From contig CM039509.1 of assembly GCA_022432975.1 (NCBI GenBank), forward strand, positions 26,624,510-26,688,509: 64,000 bases of DNA. Direction: 5' to 3'. The notes under the pieces were generated by a model. It was not told the DNA's origin, did no database searches, and saw nothing but the letters and a program-made list of their open reading frames with translations. Origin of the DNA: Begonia masoniana. Taxonomy: Eukaryota; Streptophyta; Magnoliopsida; Cucurbitales; Begoniaceae. Positions 46,837-60,013 of the stretch are shown one piece after another. Within the stretch, counting starts at the first letter, position 1; every line of letters starts with the position of its first letter. A program made the position numbers and the translations under genes.

Positions 46837-48973
46837 TGTAACGCCCCCGAACCCACCCCGGCTCGGTGCGCTATTTGGCTCACTCTAACCCCGATGAAAA
46901 CGATGTTTAAAATAATTTTTATAAACCCCAAACAATACAAATCGGACGCAGCGGAATTTAAAGCTAAGTCTCCCGAAGCTTTCTTATGTCATACCTAGCT
47001 GCCTAGACTCACTATGTTCTCTTAATCCTAATCGTTAAGCACCACGGCGTCCTCCCCGAAAATTTTGACAAAGTAACGCCTAAAAATGGCGCCTCCAAAA
47101 TGCTAGGTACCTGCAAAAGAATCAATTCTCAACCATATCCAGAATACTCTTACTTAACTATCCAGCATACGAAATCTCCAAATAGCAGTAAAGAGGGAAA
47201 CTAAAATACGAATATTCCTAAGTGAAGAAAATCTACAGTATAGGGCGACACATCACCCTTAACTATGACTATATACAACAAATACAAATAGCTATACCAT
47301 AACTGTCAAAACATCAACCAAAAAGAGTTACGCATTCCCATCATCGCCACAAACAGACATCTACAATAAACTACCAAAATACAAAGCCCTACATCCCCCG
47401 AAGACCATGGTCGAGGCGCCCCGACAACTGCCCGCACCGGCACACCCCGTGCGTCTCCGACTGCTCCCAAGTCCTGGCTCACTCATTTGGCTCACCTGTA
47501 ACCGCGTCGTTACCTACACCATAGAACACATACACACATGTAAGCTTACGCTTAGCAAGTAGGGAATAACAAATATAAACATGCATACACGACCCTCACA
47601 CAACCTTAACACACACCCGAGTCTAGCTCCCAAGAGGCATTTCCATTTGAGTCTCGCTCCCAAGATGGCACTACCCCATCACCTAGTATACATCTGAGTC
47701 TCGCTCCCAAGATGCATATCCATCCGAGTCTCGCTCCCAAGATGGCCCTAACCCTCCGAGTCTCGCTCCCAAGAGGGCACTACCCAATAACCTAGTATAC
47801 ATCTGAGTATCGCTCCCAAGATGCATATCCATTCGAGTCTCGCTCCCAAGATGGCCCTAACCCTCCGAGTCTCGCTCCCAAGAGGGCACTACCCAATCAC
47901 ATCTGAGTCTCGCTCCCAAGATGCGTCTCCATCTGAGTTTCGCTCCCAAGATGGCACTAAACTATTTCCCTTACCTACCCCGTTTTCATTTCAACTCACC
48001 GCCACACAAACCAAATACAAGACAAAGCAATCACACAAACAAAATACAATACAAAGCAACCATACAAACAAACAAACAATTTCCTACCGTTTCATGGTGT
48101 AGGCCCGAAGGCAAAACACACGCATCCACTACTTACCTGGCGTCCTAGGTCGCTGGGTTTGGCACATCACGTCACCTATGGCTCGACCTACGACAAATAT
48201 GCAAATTTCAGTAAAATCAAGCCCACATTAACCAATTACTCTCAAACTACTATTTCTAGCCTAATCCAACTAAAACCTAACTAAACGGGCCACTAATTTG
48301 AGTTCGGTAAAAACCGACCCGAAACTTCGAACGCGCGTAACTTTTGCGTCGGTTATCAGAATCGAACGATTCCAGCGGCCATGTACTCCTCTAATAACTA
48401 GTTTAACCGGCCAAAAGAAAATTTAAAACAAACGGCTGCAACTAGGTCAAAAATGGCAAAACTCGATTCTGCCGCTTAACCGGAAAATTCCCCCATCTCG
48501 ATTTTCCATCAATTCTCCTCCGATTCCTCACCAATCAATCCCCCTAACATCCAATTAACATAAACAACCAAAATTCTGAGGCTACACACAACAAAAACTC
48601 GAATTGCCCGAATAGGGCTTTCTGATTTTTGCCCAAACGGGGCTCACCACGGCTAGGTGATTATTGCCAGCCCAATGTCCAGCAAATCTCAGGCCAAGAC
48701 CGTCCAAAACTGCCGGTGATCGGAGCTTAATCAAGCTCGTCACCCTCGGCCATGAACAGAACCAAAATAGGGCAAAAACAGAGTCTTACCGGTCGGTTTG
48801 TTCGCGGAGACGGGCCGAAATCTTCTCGCCGCCGTCGTCTGGCCAGAGAGCATCGAAAGTTGCCGGTGAACGGCTCGCCTACGCCACCCCGTGCCTCCCC
48901 CCTCTCCCCTGTTCTGCTCTCGGCACTCGGGCACTCGAACAACAGAATGACTTCGAGCCATTCTGTTGTTTTT

Positions 48974-49006
<33 letters not shown>

Positions 49007-49327
49007 TCCTATTAAAACTGTTTTAATAAATCATCATTTACCGTTTTGTCTTCCCATGTTTTCGACCATTTCGAATTTCGTTAATTATTACCCCGTACCT
49101 GGCTTAAGTTCACTGGGACCACCCAAACCTAAATTAAGAAACAATTTAGTTCCACCAAATTTATTCACTTTTCTTTTAAATTAATTAAAACAACTATTTT
49201 ATTAAACAACCACCTTATCCTTTTATTTTCTCGCCAATTTTTCCTTTCAAATTTAGATAAATCTAAGATCCATAACTTAATTAAATTTAAAGCAGTACAC
49301 ATTGAGGAAAAATTCTCGGGTGTTACA
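46837..49327 (-). mobile_element. Element E, right LTR (upstream LTR)
   Basis: 2491 bp and uninterrupted, from TGTAACGCCCCCGAACC to TCGGGTGTTACA. It contains the GAGTCTCGCTCCC array (47615-47960) and minus-strand CATAG|GTGACG near 48176. CCAG|GTAAGT near 48138 encloses an exon-like stretch of about 40 nt, and CCG|GTAAGA near 48790 is the first donor-like site. Overlapping frames at 48664-49015 are GC-rich leader. Confidence 0.93.
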
Positions 49328-49332
49328 CGTAC

Positions 49333-50890
49333 TCCACTCCAACTCACACCACCCACGTACTCCAACTCTCATTACATAAATCTATTACTAGTCTCCGAAA
49401 GTACTATCTGAGTTCTCATAAATATTTACTCTTACACATTTAATAACTTTAACTTAATAAATCCTCACCTATACTTTCAAACTTTTACAATTTAATTCGC
49501 AATATCCTCTAAGTTTTTCAACTTCTCAATTTCTAATGGCTAACTCTCTTATCCTAACTCTCTATCATATTTAACTAATCTCATCACTTCTCTCTTTCCT
49601 ATGTCCGTCCAAAATCTAAAACATAATATAAGCGTCTTCTAGCTTACATCTCTCAACCTCTATTTTCTTATTCATCCTCTACTACTACGACTCGAGTTCT
49701 CATTCACATCCCACTCTTAAGCTCACTAACTCTTAAGCTTATCAACTCTATACGAGTCGAACCTTTTTCTAACTTAACATTATCCCTAAGTCACTCCAAT
49801 ACTTTTTATACAATTTCCCTTTCCTCTTACTCAAAATTCTATAATTCCTCAAATCATACACTGCTAATTACCTAAGGTTCAAAACCTCAAATGTCTAATA
49901 TTCCTCTTTCTATAAAATATTCCCCTAACTCTCATTACAACAAGTCGCCCAACGACCTCCTTGTTTGCAAACTTGTTATAACACGCTTAATACCCTTAAT
50001 CTCTTAATCTCAATCTCTTATCGGTTACCTTTCTATGATAGATACCCACTTTCGATATTTCTTATGCGTTACAATAAACCTCATAACATCCCCTTAAATT
50101 CCAGAGGCTAAAATTTTTTCGGCTTCAAAATCCTAGGTCACGTAACACCAAAACACGGCACTTCCACTCCTTATGGACAACTTTAATTCTCCTATACCAT
50201 GCCGATTGAAATCTTTTACGCATCCACGTTCGCCCTTGAATGAGTAATCCACTAAGATAGTACCTATTCCCTAAGGTCCAATCATTTTCCTAACCTGAGT
50301 ATCACCTTGCATCTTCTTTGATCCTTTAATACCTCAATATTTATTAGTTTCCCAACTTTAAGTAAACCTCTAAATTTTCATCTCCAAAATTGAGTAATAC
50401 GACACCCCTACATGATCTCTACTCATATATATTCTATTCTAATGTTACCTTTCTATGGCTCATCATTCACTCCACACTCCACAACTAATTCTCATTGCCA
50501 CATTCACGACTCTTACTCTTAATAATTACAGTCTCGAGCATTCAACGAGGATTGTCAACTCTCTAGGACTCTAGTTTAGGTCATTCTAACTATGCCTCAT
50601 AATACCCAACCTATTAACACTTAATAATCACTACCATTGTTGACCTCACTTTAATCGACAATCCATTAAACTTATAAAATTCTCTAACTCAAGCTTCTTT
50701 CACAGAATACCTTTTGTCATCTCTACTTAAACTAGACGCTCAAATGCAATAGACACCTAGATACTTCCATTCTACGTAAATCTAAAATATACTCCTTTAA
50801 AATCTCCAACTTAAATCCTTAACTATCGATCCAGTTTATCCCGGTGCAGTAATCTCTTTCATCTTATCAACTCCAACCGTTTGGGTAACT
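49333..50890 (-). mobile_element. Element D interior, second part
   Basis: About 1.56 kb without coding sequence, poor in G on the plus strand. Its beginning repeats CACCACCCACGTACTCCA on both sides of E's insertion point. It matches E's interior over several hundred bases, and B in the CTTGTTTGCAAACTTGTT region. It ends at F's TSD TACTT. Confidence 0.8.
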
Positions 50891-50895
50891 TACTT

Positions 50896-52940
50896 TGTAA
50901 CGCCCCAAGCTTACTGAACCCGGTTTGTTACTCATAAACCCGAATATTTCTACGAAAACTTGGACCAAATTTAAAACTTCGTTCAAAATTCAAAATTTGG
51001 ACATTTGAGGAAACATGAAAACTTGCAGCGGAAATCGTTTAAACAAAAATAAAATTTAACAAAACCATGTTAAAACAATCGTTGGGAATGTTAAGGAACA
51101 GTCGGTTAAGAAGCAAAGGTTTAACTCGGGAAAATACTTTAAAGGTTGCAAAAGTCAAATTCATCGTCCGCTGAACAAAGTCAACAAAAGGGGAAAACTA
51201 TTTGAAGACATCCACCGGTCACTAAACGACAAAACATAAGATTTGTCATCCGGTCACTAAACGACAAAACATAAGATTTGTCATCCGGTCACTAAACGAC
51301 AAAATACATCCTTCATCTACCGGTGACGTCAGCCGGATGATCTCCTTCATCCGATCGACTTTACTCTACATCCACCGGTGAAATAAGAGGACATCATCCG
51401 GTGTACATGTGCTTCTCACGTGAGCAATTAAGAGATAGCCCAGTGATAAACACACTTCAAATCTCACCTCACCCGAGCACTAGACGACAAAATATTACGC
51501 ATATCGCCCGGTAACTAACCCTCGACATCACCGGATGACTAAAACACCCAACATCATCCGATAGAAAAGAAACACAACATTATCTACAGAAAAGAATTTA
51601 CTTGCTTCTCCAAGACCATTCAGAAACAACTCAAACCATAGTATTAATCAAATCCAGTAAAAATCAACATTTAAAACTCAACAGATTACTAGTATCTGTA
51701 AATCTCAAAACGTATTCAAAATGCTAAAATTTTCTACTGCCATGAAAACTCAACGTACTCAGACTAAATCATTATCTACTAAACCTCAACAACTGCTGAC
51801 ACCAGTTAACCCGCCTCATCAGTTTACCAAGCCGAGACATGAATGTACTCCTCCAACCACATCTAATCATCTGTACACTCAGGAAATTCACCTGTAGTAT
51901 CCTCAACACATACATCACAAAACTCATCTATTAGCCTAATGCTAAGTAAGTAAAGCAATAATGAAATGACAAGCTGAAACATGAAACCTAAATATGCAGT
52001 TTCTACTTTCTCATCTCAGTTTCACATCGTTTGTCTACTGATCAGATCCCATGATTCCCTTGGGAGTGGGATCAACTCTCCCAATGTCTACATCCTCTTC
52101 ATTAGTTAAGGGGTGGATGAGGTCCCTTAATAGCTGTTCTGATCCCTCAATTCCCTTGGGAGTGGGATCAGTTCTCCCAATGTTATAAATCCTCTTCATC
52201 AGTTAAGGGGTGGATTAATTCCCTTAACCGCCAATGCATTTCAATCTGAACTTGCCTTTCCATATGATGCATGAAAATTCATTTTCGTTTTCTTTCAAAT
52301 TCATGATGCATGTAATATAGAAAATACTCAAACATGCAAAAACCTACTGTTTTGTGATGTAGGCCCGAGGGCACACACAGTACTTTACTTACTTGGTCTC
52401 CTGGAAAGAAAAACTTGTTCGCAAGCTACTTCGGGTATTACTCGAACCTATAACCATAGACAGAGCATACATTAAATTTCCTCTAATCTTCATTCTAAAC
52501 CACTATAAATCTAAGGGAAACTGTTTTGGAAACTCTAGTCATTGTGCGTTCCCGATTTCCACTTAAAACCGAAACTAACACTCGCTTACTGTAATCCCCA
52601 AAACTTCAATATCATCCCTTCCATCAACGATAGATACAATGTAGCTAGAATTAGAAGAAAAACTCACCAAGTTCGAAGGAAATCGCTGGAGAAAGTCGAA
52701 GGGGGGTCTCCTATCGCGCTCTGCTAAGCTGAGGAGCTGAGAATGGGGAGGAAATGGAATAAAACAGTGGCGGCTACTTCAATAATAGTTTCCTTAAATA
52801 CGTTATCCACCTTTAGATTTCTAATTACCCTTATGCCCTTGCCTAGTCATTCACTAACCCTACATTTAATATTGCCATATAAATTGTGCCATTAGTTTAA
52901 AAAGGAATAGAGAAACGGTTTAATAGAACCGTGTATTACA
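50896..52940 (-). mobile_element. Element F, left LTR (downstream LTR)
   Basis: From TGTAACGCCCCAAGC to CCGTGTATTACA. It contains three 35-bp units (CGGTCACTAAACGACAAAAC), a single copy of the ACCGGTGACGTCAGCCGG unit, and the CCCTTGGGAGTGGGATC direct repeat (52040-52240). On the minus strand, ACTTG|GTGAGT near 52675 and the GATGTAG acceptor-like site follow the common LTR layout. Confidence 0.95.
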
Positions 52941-52957
52941 ATCTACCCTCCTTAAAA
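52941..52957 (-). other. Polypurine tract of element F
   Basis: The minus strand reads TTTTAAGGAGGGTAGAT up to the LTR edge, with GAGGACAAAAT just upstream, as in D and E. Confidence 0.85.
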
Positions 52958-52975
52958 GAATTTTGTCCTCAAAAT

Positions 52976-55900
52976 TCAGTACCTGAATAATTCTGGATGT
53001 TGGTCCATCATGTCTTGTTGGCGCTCCCAAGTTGTCTCCTCTATGTTCTGATTGTGCCATAAGACTTTCACTAGTGGAACTTCTTTGTTGCGCAATACCT
53101 TCACTGCATAGTCCAAGATCTTTACTGGTTTCTCCTCATATGCAAGAGTAGGAAGGACTTCAATGCTCTGCTGCTCTATAATCTGTGAAGGATCCCTAAC
53201 ACATTTCTTTAGCATGGAAACATGAAACACATTATGAATTCCCTCCAGGGAGGCTGGTAACAGAAGTTGATATGCTGACTTCCCAATTCTCTTCGCGATT
53301 CGGAAAGGTCCAATATATCTGGGGTTCAACTTGCCTCTTTTCCCAAATCTCACAACTCCTTTGAAAGGTGACACTTTAAGGAAAACCTCATTACCAACAT
53401 TAAATTCTAATGCCCTTCGTCTTTTGTCTGCATAACTTTTCTGCCGACTTTGAGCTGTTAAGATTCTTTGTCGGATAAGAGCAATCTTCTCCACTGTCTG
53501 CTGCACAATATCAGGACCAATCAACCGTGCTTCTCCAACTTCATCCCAATATAATGGAGATCTGCATTTTCGTCCATATAATGCTTCGTATGGAGCCATG
53601 CCTATTGTTGCTTGAAAACTGTTATTGTACGAGAACTCAACCAATGGTAAATATTTACTCCAAGATCCTTGAAAATCCAATATGCATGCTCGGAGCATAT
53701 CTTATAAGATCTGAATGGTTCTCTCGGATTGTCCATCTGTTTGAGGGTGGAAAGCCGTGCTAAAATTAAGCTGTGTTCCCATAGCCTTGTGCAAACTTTT
53801 CCAAAACTTAGATGTAAATCTGGAGTCTCGGTCTGAAACTATGGTGCTTGGAACTCCATGCAGTCTAACAACCTCATGCACATACAACTCAGCCAATTGA
53901 TCCATCGAGTATGTTACCTTCATTGGCAGAAAGTGAGCTGATTTGGTTAAACGATCAACTACTACCCAAATTGTATCGTGACCTTTTGTTGTTCTAGGTA
54001 ATCCTATAATAAAATCCATAGTTATTTGTTCCCATTTCCATTCGGGAACTGGTAAAGGTTGCAATGTTCCAGCAGGCCTCTGATGTTCAGCTTTGACTTG
54101 CTGGCAGATCAGACATGTCTCCACATACTCCGCCACGCTTCTTTTCATACCTGGCCACCAATAATGTTGCTTAAGATCTTTGTACATCTTCGTACTTCCA
54201 GGATGAACAGAGAGTCTGGAGGAATGTGCCTCAGATAAGATTTCCTTTCTAAGTTCAGTATCAGCCGGAACAAACCATCTATTTCGAAACTTGAGAATTC
54301 CATCAACTGAGCAGTTGAAACCCAACTTGTCAGTAGAATCCATGCTCAACTTATACTTATTGCATTCAGGGTCATTCATTTGAACTTCTTTTATTCTCTC
54401 CAAAATGGTAGGCCTTAAAGATATGGCCGAAAGCATGGCTGACACATTTGACACAGCTTCCATGTTAAATCTTTGGAATTCCGTCTCAAAAGCTATTGGT
54501 ATATCCAAAATCAATGTGGAGACTGAAGGAGTCACTCTACTCAAAGCATCAGCCACTACATTTGCCTTGCCAAGGTGGTACTTAATCTCGAAATCATAAT
54601 CTTTGATAAACTCTAACCACCTACGTTGCCTCATATTCAGTTCCTTCTGTGTGAAAATGTATTTCAGGCTTTTATGATCCGAAAATATCTCACAAGTTTG
54701 TCCATACAGGTAGTGCCTCCAAATTTTCAATGCAAAGACTACAGCAGCTAATTCTAAGTCATGTGTAGGGTAATTTTTTTCATGCACTTTTAACTATCTA
54801 GAAGCATAAGCTATAACCTTTCCATCTTGCATCAAAACACAACCAAGTCCAACTTTGGATGCATCACAATATATGCTAAACTTACCGTTATCGACAGGAA
54901 GGGTCAGAATTGGAGCATTGCTTAGTTTCTGTTTCAAGGTCTGGAAACTGGATTCGCATTTATCAGTCCAATTATACTTCATATTTTTCCTCGTTAACAT
55001 AGTAAGGGGTGTAGCAATCTTCGAAAATCCTTCAATGAACTTTCTATAATACCCTGCTAGTCCAAGAAAACTCCTGATATCCGTAGCATTCTTCGGTTGG
55101 GGTCATTCCTTAACTGCTTGAACCTTTGCTGGATCCACAGATATCCCATCTCTAGAGATCACATGACCAAGAAAGTGAACTCTGTCCAACCAAAATTCAC
55201 ACTTGGTAAACTTAGCATAAAGTTGGTGCTGCCTAAGTACATCCAACACCAAACTCAAATGCCTTGCATGCTCATCCTTAGTTCTGGAATAAATTAGAAT
55301 GTCATCTATGAATACAATGACAAACTTGTCCAAATACTCGTGAAACACCCTATTCATGAGATCCATGAAGGCTGCTGGTGCATTTGTCAAACCAAAAGAC
55401 ATAACCAAAAACTCATAATGTCCATATCTTGTGCGAAAGGCAGTCTTTGGGATATCTTCAGATTTAACCTTCAACTGGTAATAACCGGACCTAAGGTCAA
55501 TCTTAGAGAAAACTCTTACACCCTTAAGCTGATCAAATAGATCATCAATCCTCGGCAGTGGATACTTGTTCTTGACAGTTAGTTTATTCAATTCTCTATA
55601 GTCTATGCACATACGCATTGATCCATCTTTCTTTTTGACAAAAATGACAGGTGCACCCAATGGTGAAAAGCTAGGGCGTATGAACCCCTTCTCTAACAAA
55701 TCCTCTAACTGTTTCTTTAATTCCCTCAGTTCTGTCGGTGCTAGTCTATATGGATTCTTGGACACAGGCTCGGCGCCGGGGTAAACATCTACCACAAATT
55801 CAATTTCCCTATCTGGTGGCAAGCCAGGAAGGTCATCTAGGAATACTTCGGGGAAGTCTTGGACAACTAAGACATTTTTGGGGCTTGATTTTTCTACTAG

Positions 55901-57460
55901 TTGTGTGTCTAAGGCACTGGCCAAAAAGCACAAATACTCTTTGCATGGGGAGGGTCTAAAATTGACAGAAGTCATTACAGTCATTTCCTTACTCTTCTTT
56001 AGAGCTTGGAAGGTATGGTTTAAACCTCCAGGGGGTTGAAAACTAACAATTCCAGTCCTACAATCTATTGTGGCATAATGCTTAAACAACCAGTCCATTC
56101 CTAAGATGACATCAAATCCCGTTATGTCCATAATAATGAGATCGGCAGGCAAATTCTTATTTCCTATTAATACAATGCTATCGTGCAACACTTGGTTAGA
56201 GTGCATGCGCTCACCAGAGGGTAATGCTACGTTAAACACATGCTCAGAAGAAGTAAACTGTACATCTAACTTATCAGCAAAAGTAGAGGCTACAAAAGAA
56301 TATGTTGCACCCGAATCTATCAAAGTAAAAGCAGGTATAGAGTTAACCAATACAGTACCTGATACTACAGCAGGCTGGTCCTCATCACCTGACTCCATCA
56401 TGGAGAATATTCTTGGCTTAATCTTGGCAGGTCCGCCCTTCAGGGCTAGGCAGTCTCTGATGATATGGCCGACTTTATTGCAGTTGAAGCAACGGGTGAT
56501 TCTAGGCTTTGGGCAATCCCTGAACGAGTGTCCAACCTCTTCACAGTTAAAACACTTATTTGTTCCAAATCTGCACTCGCCCGGGTGGTTCTTCGAACAC
56601 TTAGGGCATTGAGGAAACATCTTAGTGTCGGGTACTTTCTTTCCCATTCCTTGACTATACTGGCCCTCACTTGGCCTCTTCACTCCTCTCTGTTGTTGGG
56701 GTTGAACAAACTTTCGTGGGGCTTCCTTTGGCCCTGAACATTTCATCTCGGCCTCCTCCACCTCCAAGGCTGTGGACACAACTTCACTAAAAGGCAAACC
56801 TCTAAAACCTGAATACTTGACCCCTCTGTACACCTCTGGCTTCAGTCCATTCATAAATTGAAACACCTTATCCTCGTTTCTGTGAATAAAGTGTCCAGCG
56901 AATCTGGAAAGAGACTCAAATTGTCTAACATACTCAGCCACAGACCCTGTCTGCTTCAAGTTCATGAACTCCACCTTCTTCGTGGCCTGAACCGTGCTGT
57001 TAAAATATTTCTCAAAGAAGGTGTCCTTAAACGGAGACCAAGTCATAGCTAAAATATCAGTGGTGGTCTCAATTGTCTCCCACCAAAGCTGGGCGTCTCC
57101 AGCAAAATGAAACGTTGCCAGGGTGACCTTATCTCCTTCTCCAACGTTGGCACATCGAAGCATGCTTTCAATCTTCCTCAACCATTCTTCGGCAACAATC
57201 GGGTTAGATGATCTTCCATCAAATGTGGGTTGTTGAAGCCTGCAAAATCGGTCCCCTGAATGCTCATTGCCATGGCCCGAGTTGGCACTTCCTTGTGCTT
57301 CTCGGTTCAATAACACTCCTAATTGGTCGGACTGTTGTCGCACTATGTCAGTCTGCTGACGCACCAAATCTGTCAGCTGCCTAATCACACTAGGCTCCTC
57401 TTCACCTCTTACATTTGGCATCTCTCTAGGCACTCTAGGTCTTCCTGGGCGTCTAGCCAT
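52976..57460 (-). pseudogene. Gypsy gag-pol polyprotein with three nonsense codons
   Basis: A single frame runs from 57502 to 52976. I place the likely start at MARRPGR (57460), because the earlier Met lies in a candidate leader intron. Counting from 57502: gag domain about 103-255; zinc knuckles 299-351 (CPKC..., [28 protein letters not shown]); protease DSGA at 396; reverse transcriptase about 600-790 with FIDD at 731; RNase H with YCDAS (55000-54794 segment) and DHKSL. The integrase has an HHCC finger and a D-D35-E triad (TMDF, VSDR, SERT). A GPF module and a chromodomain-like tail (LVKVLW, EETTWE) follow. Stops interrupt at 55103-55105, 54794-54796 and 53702-53704, with no frameshift. Codons around the stops otherwise remain in frame, so decay is recent. 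The products copy and integrate the element. Confidence 0.95.
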
Positions 57461-57472
57461 TATACTTGATTC

Positions 57473-57532
57473 CTGTGTAAGGTTAATTACTTTCATAAAC
57501 ATCTAATTACTAAGGCTAACATAAACACTTAC
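57473..57532 (-). other. Candidate 60-nt leader intron before gag
   Basis: On the minus strand CT|GTAAGT begins at 57532, and CCTTACACAG ends at 57473, 12 nt before the MARRPGR start. D has the same layout (60494-60430). The length is at the lower limit for plant introns, so splicing is unproven. Confidence 0.4.
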
Positions 57533-57601
57533 AGTCGTTGGAGTACTTCCATGCAACAATCGGCACTGATGAGTAATCTTTTGAACGGTTTAACTGAATG
57601 T

Positions 57602-57612
57602 CTCTGATACCA
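57602..57612 (-). other. Primer-binding site of element F
   Basis: The minus strand reads TGGTATCAGAG, 11 bases complementary to initiator-Met tRNA, three bases from the LTR. Confidence 0.93.
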
Positions 57613-57615
57613 TAC

Positions 57616-59715
57616 TGTAACGCCCCGAGCTTACTGAACCCGGTTTGTTACTCATAAACCCGAATATTTCTACGAAAACTTGGACCAAATTTAAAACTTC
57701 GTTCAAAATTCAAAATTTGGACATTTGAGGAAACATGAAAACTTGCAGCGGAAATCGTTTAAACAAAAATAAAATTTAACAAAACCATGTTAAAACAATC
57801 GTTGGGAATGTTAAGGAACAGTCGGTTAAGAAGCAAAGGTTTAACTCGGGAAAATACTTTAAAGGTTGCAAAAGTCAAATTCATCGTCCGCTGAACAAAG
57901 TCAACAAAAGGGGAAAACTATTTGAAGACATCCACCGGTCACTAAACGACAAAACATAAGATTTGTCATCCGGTCACTAAATGACAAAACATAAGATTTG
58001 TCATCCGGTCGCTAAACAACAAAATACATCCTTCATCTACCGGTGACGTCAGCCGGATGATCTCCTTCATCCGATCGACTTTACTCTACATCCACCGGTG
58101 ACGTCAGCCGGATGATCTCCTTCATCCGATCGACTTTACTCTACATCCACCGGTGAAATAAGAGGACATCATCCGGTGTACATGTGCTTCTCACGTGAGC
58201 AATTAAGACATAGCCCAGTGATAAACACACTTCAAATCTCACCTCACCCGAGCACTAGACGACAAAATATTACGCATATTGCCCGGTAACTAACCCTCGA
58301 CATCACCGGATGACTAAAACACCCGACATCATCCGATAGAAAAGAAACACAACATTATCTACAGAAAAGAATTTACTTGCTTCTCCAAGACCATTCAGAA
58401 ACAACTCAAACCATAGTATTAATCAAATCCAGCAAAAATCAACATTTAAAACTCAACAGATTATTAGTATCTGTAAATCTCAAAACGTATTCAAAATGCT
58501 AAAATTTTCTACTGCCATGAAAACTCAACGTACTCAGACTAAATCATTATCTACTAAACCTCAACAACTGCTGACACCAGTTAACCCGCCTCATCAGTTT
58601 ACCAAGCCGAGACATGAATGTACTCCTCCAACCACATCTAATCATCTGTACACTCAGGAAATTCACCTGCAGTATCCTCAACACCTACATCACAAAACTC
58701 ATCTATTAGCCTAATGCTAAGTAAGTAAAGCAATAATGAAATGACAGGCTGAAACATGAAACCTAAATATGCAGTTTCTACTTTCTCATCTCAGTTTCAC
58801 ATCGTTTGTCTACTGATCAGATCCCATGATTCCCTTGGGAGTGGGATCAACTCTCCCAATGTCTACATCCTCTTCATTAGTTAAGGGGTGGATGAGGTCC
58901 CTTAATAGCTGTTCTGATCCCTCAATTCCCTTGGGAGTGGGATCAGTTCTCCCAATGTTATAAATCCTCTTCATCAGTTAAGGGGTGGATTAATTCCCTT
59001 AACCGCCAATGCATTTCAATCTGAACTTGCCTTTCCATATGATGCATGAAAATTCATTTTCGTTTTCTTTCAAATTCATGATGCATGTAATATAGAAAAT
59101 ACTCAAACATGCAAAAACCTACTGTTTTGTGATGTAGGCCCGAGGGCACACACAGTACTTTACTTACTTGGTCTCCTGGAAAGAAAAACTTGTTCGCAAG
59201 CTACTTCGGGTATTACTCGAACCTATAACCATAGACAGAGCATACATTAAATTTCCTCTAATCTTCATTCTAAACCACTATAAATCTAAGGGAAACTGTT
59301 TTGGAAACTCTAGTCATTGTGCGTTCCTGATTTTCACTTAAAACCGAAACTAACACTCGCTTACTGTAATCCCCAAAACTTCAATATCATCCCTCCCATC
59401 AACGATAGATACAATGTAGCTAGAATTAGAAGAAAAACTCACCAAGTTCGAAGGAAATCGCTGGAGAAAGTCGAAGGGGGGTCTCCTATCGCGCTCTGCT
59501 AAGCTGAGGAGCTGAGAATGGGGAGGAAATGGAATAAAACAGTGGCGGCTACTTCAATAATAGTTTCCTTAAATACGTTATCCACCTTTAGATTTCTAAT
59601 TACCCTTATGCCCTTGCCTAGTCATTCACTAACCCTACATTTAATATTGCCATATAAATTGTGCCATTAGTTTAAAAAGGAATAGAGAAACGGTTTAACA
59701 GAACCGGGTATTACA
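57616..59715 (-). mobile_element. Element F, right LTR (upstream LTR)
   Basis: 2100 bp from TGTAACGCCCCGAGC to CCGGGTATTACA. It differs from its partner by an extra 55-bp tandem copy containing GACGTCAGCCGGATGATC (58041-58150 region) and single-base changes, mostly transitions. On the minus strand, the signals ACTTG|GTGAGT (about 59440), GTTATAG|GTTCG (about 59222), CAA|GTAAGT (about 59168) and GATGTAG|GTG (about 58688) define the two-intron-like layout. Confidence 0.95.
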
Positions 59716-60013
59716 TACTTATCACAACAAGTAGCCCTATCTCCCTCCTGTCACTACTTCTACTTTTGCTGGAGCCCTAATGGTATCTCAATGATTTAAG
59801 GTATTTTCTAATAAATGCATTTCTAACTTCAAACTTCACTTTGATAAACCTAAGGTCAAATTTCTATCTATTCCAATCTTATCTCTCATAAGATGTATCT
59901 TTCTAAATGACAAAATCCACACTAACTTCATTGTAAGTCTATATTCTTACCTTTTGGTTCAATCACGGTGGAAATTAGGGGTGTTGCTTCGGTTAGATCA
60001 TTCTTTGCTACGG

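Larger units (their letters stand above)
33925..49327 (-). mobile_element. Element E: non-autonomous long-LTR gypsy element
   Basis: LTRs of about 2.53 kb (net) and 2.49 kb, exact TSD CGTAC (33920-33924, 49328-49332), primer site at 46822-46833. The interior is about 2.5 kb after removing the solo LTR at 42071 and shows no gag or pol. The left LTR holds two solo LTRs. E lies inside D, which lies inside copia, so its own passengers are at the fourth nesting level. Confidence 0.93.
50896..59715 (-). mobile_element. Element F: near-complete Ty3/gypsy chromovirus-like element
   Basis: 8820 bp with exact TSD TACTT (50891-50895, 59716-59720). LTRs of 2045 and 2100 bp differ by a 55-bp duplication and about 17 substitutions (hand count, near 0.8%). 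It has a primer site, a polypurine tract and one gag-pol frame with protease, reverse transcriptase, RNase H, integrase and a chromodomain-like end. The domain order, long LTRs and C-terminal type suggest the Tekay/Del lineage, which I infer without a tree. Three nonsense codons make this copy defective. It is the youngest dated insertion in the window. Confidence 0.95.
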
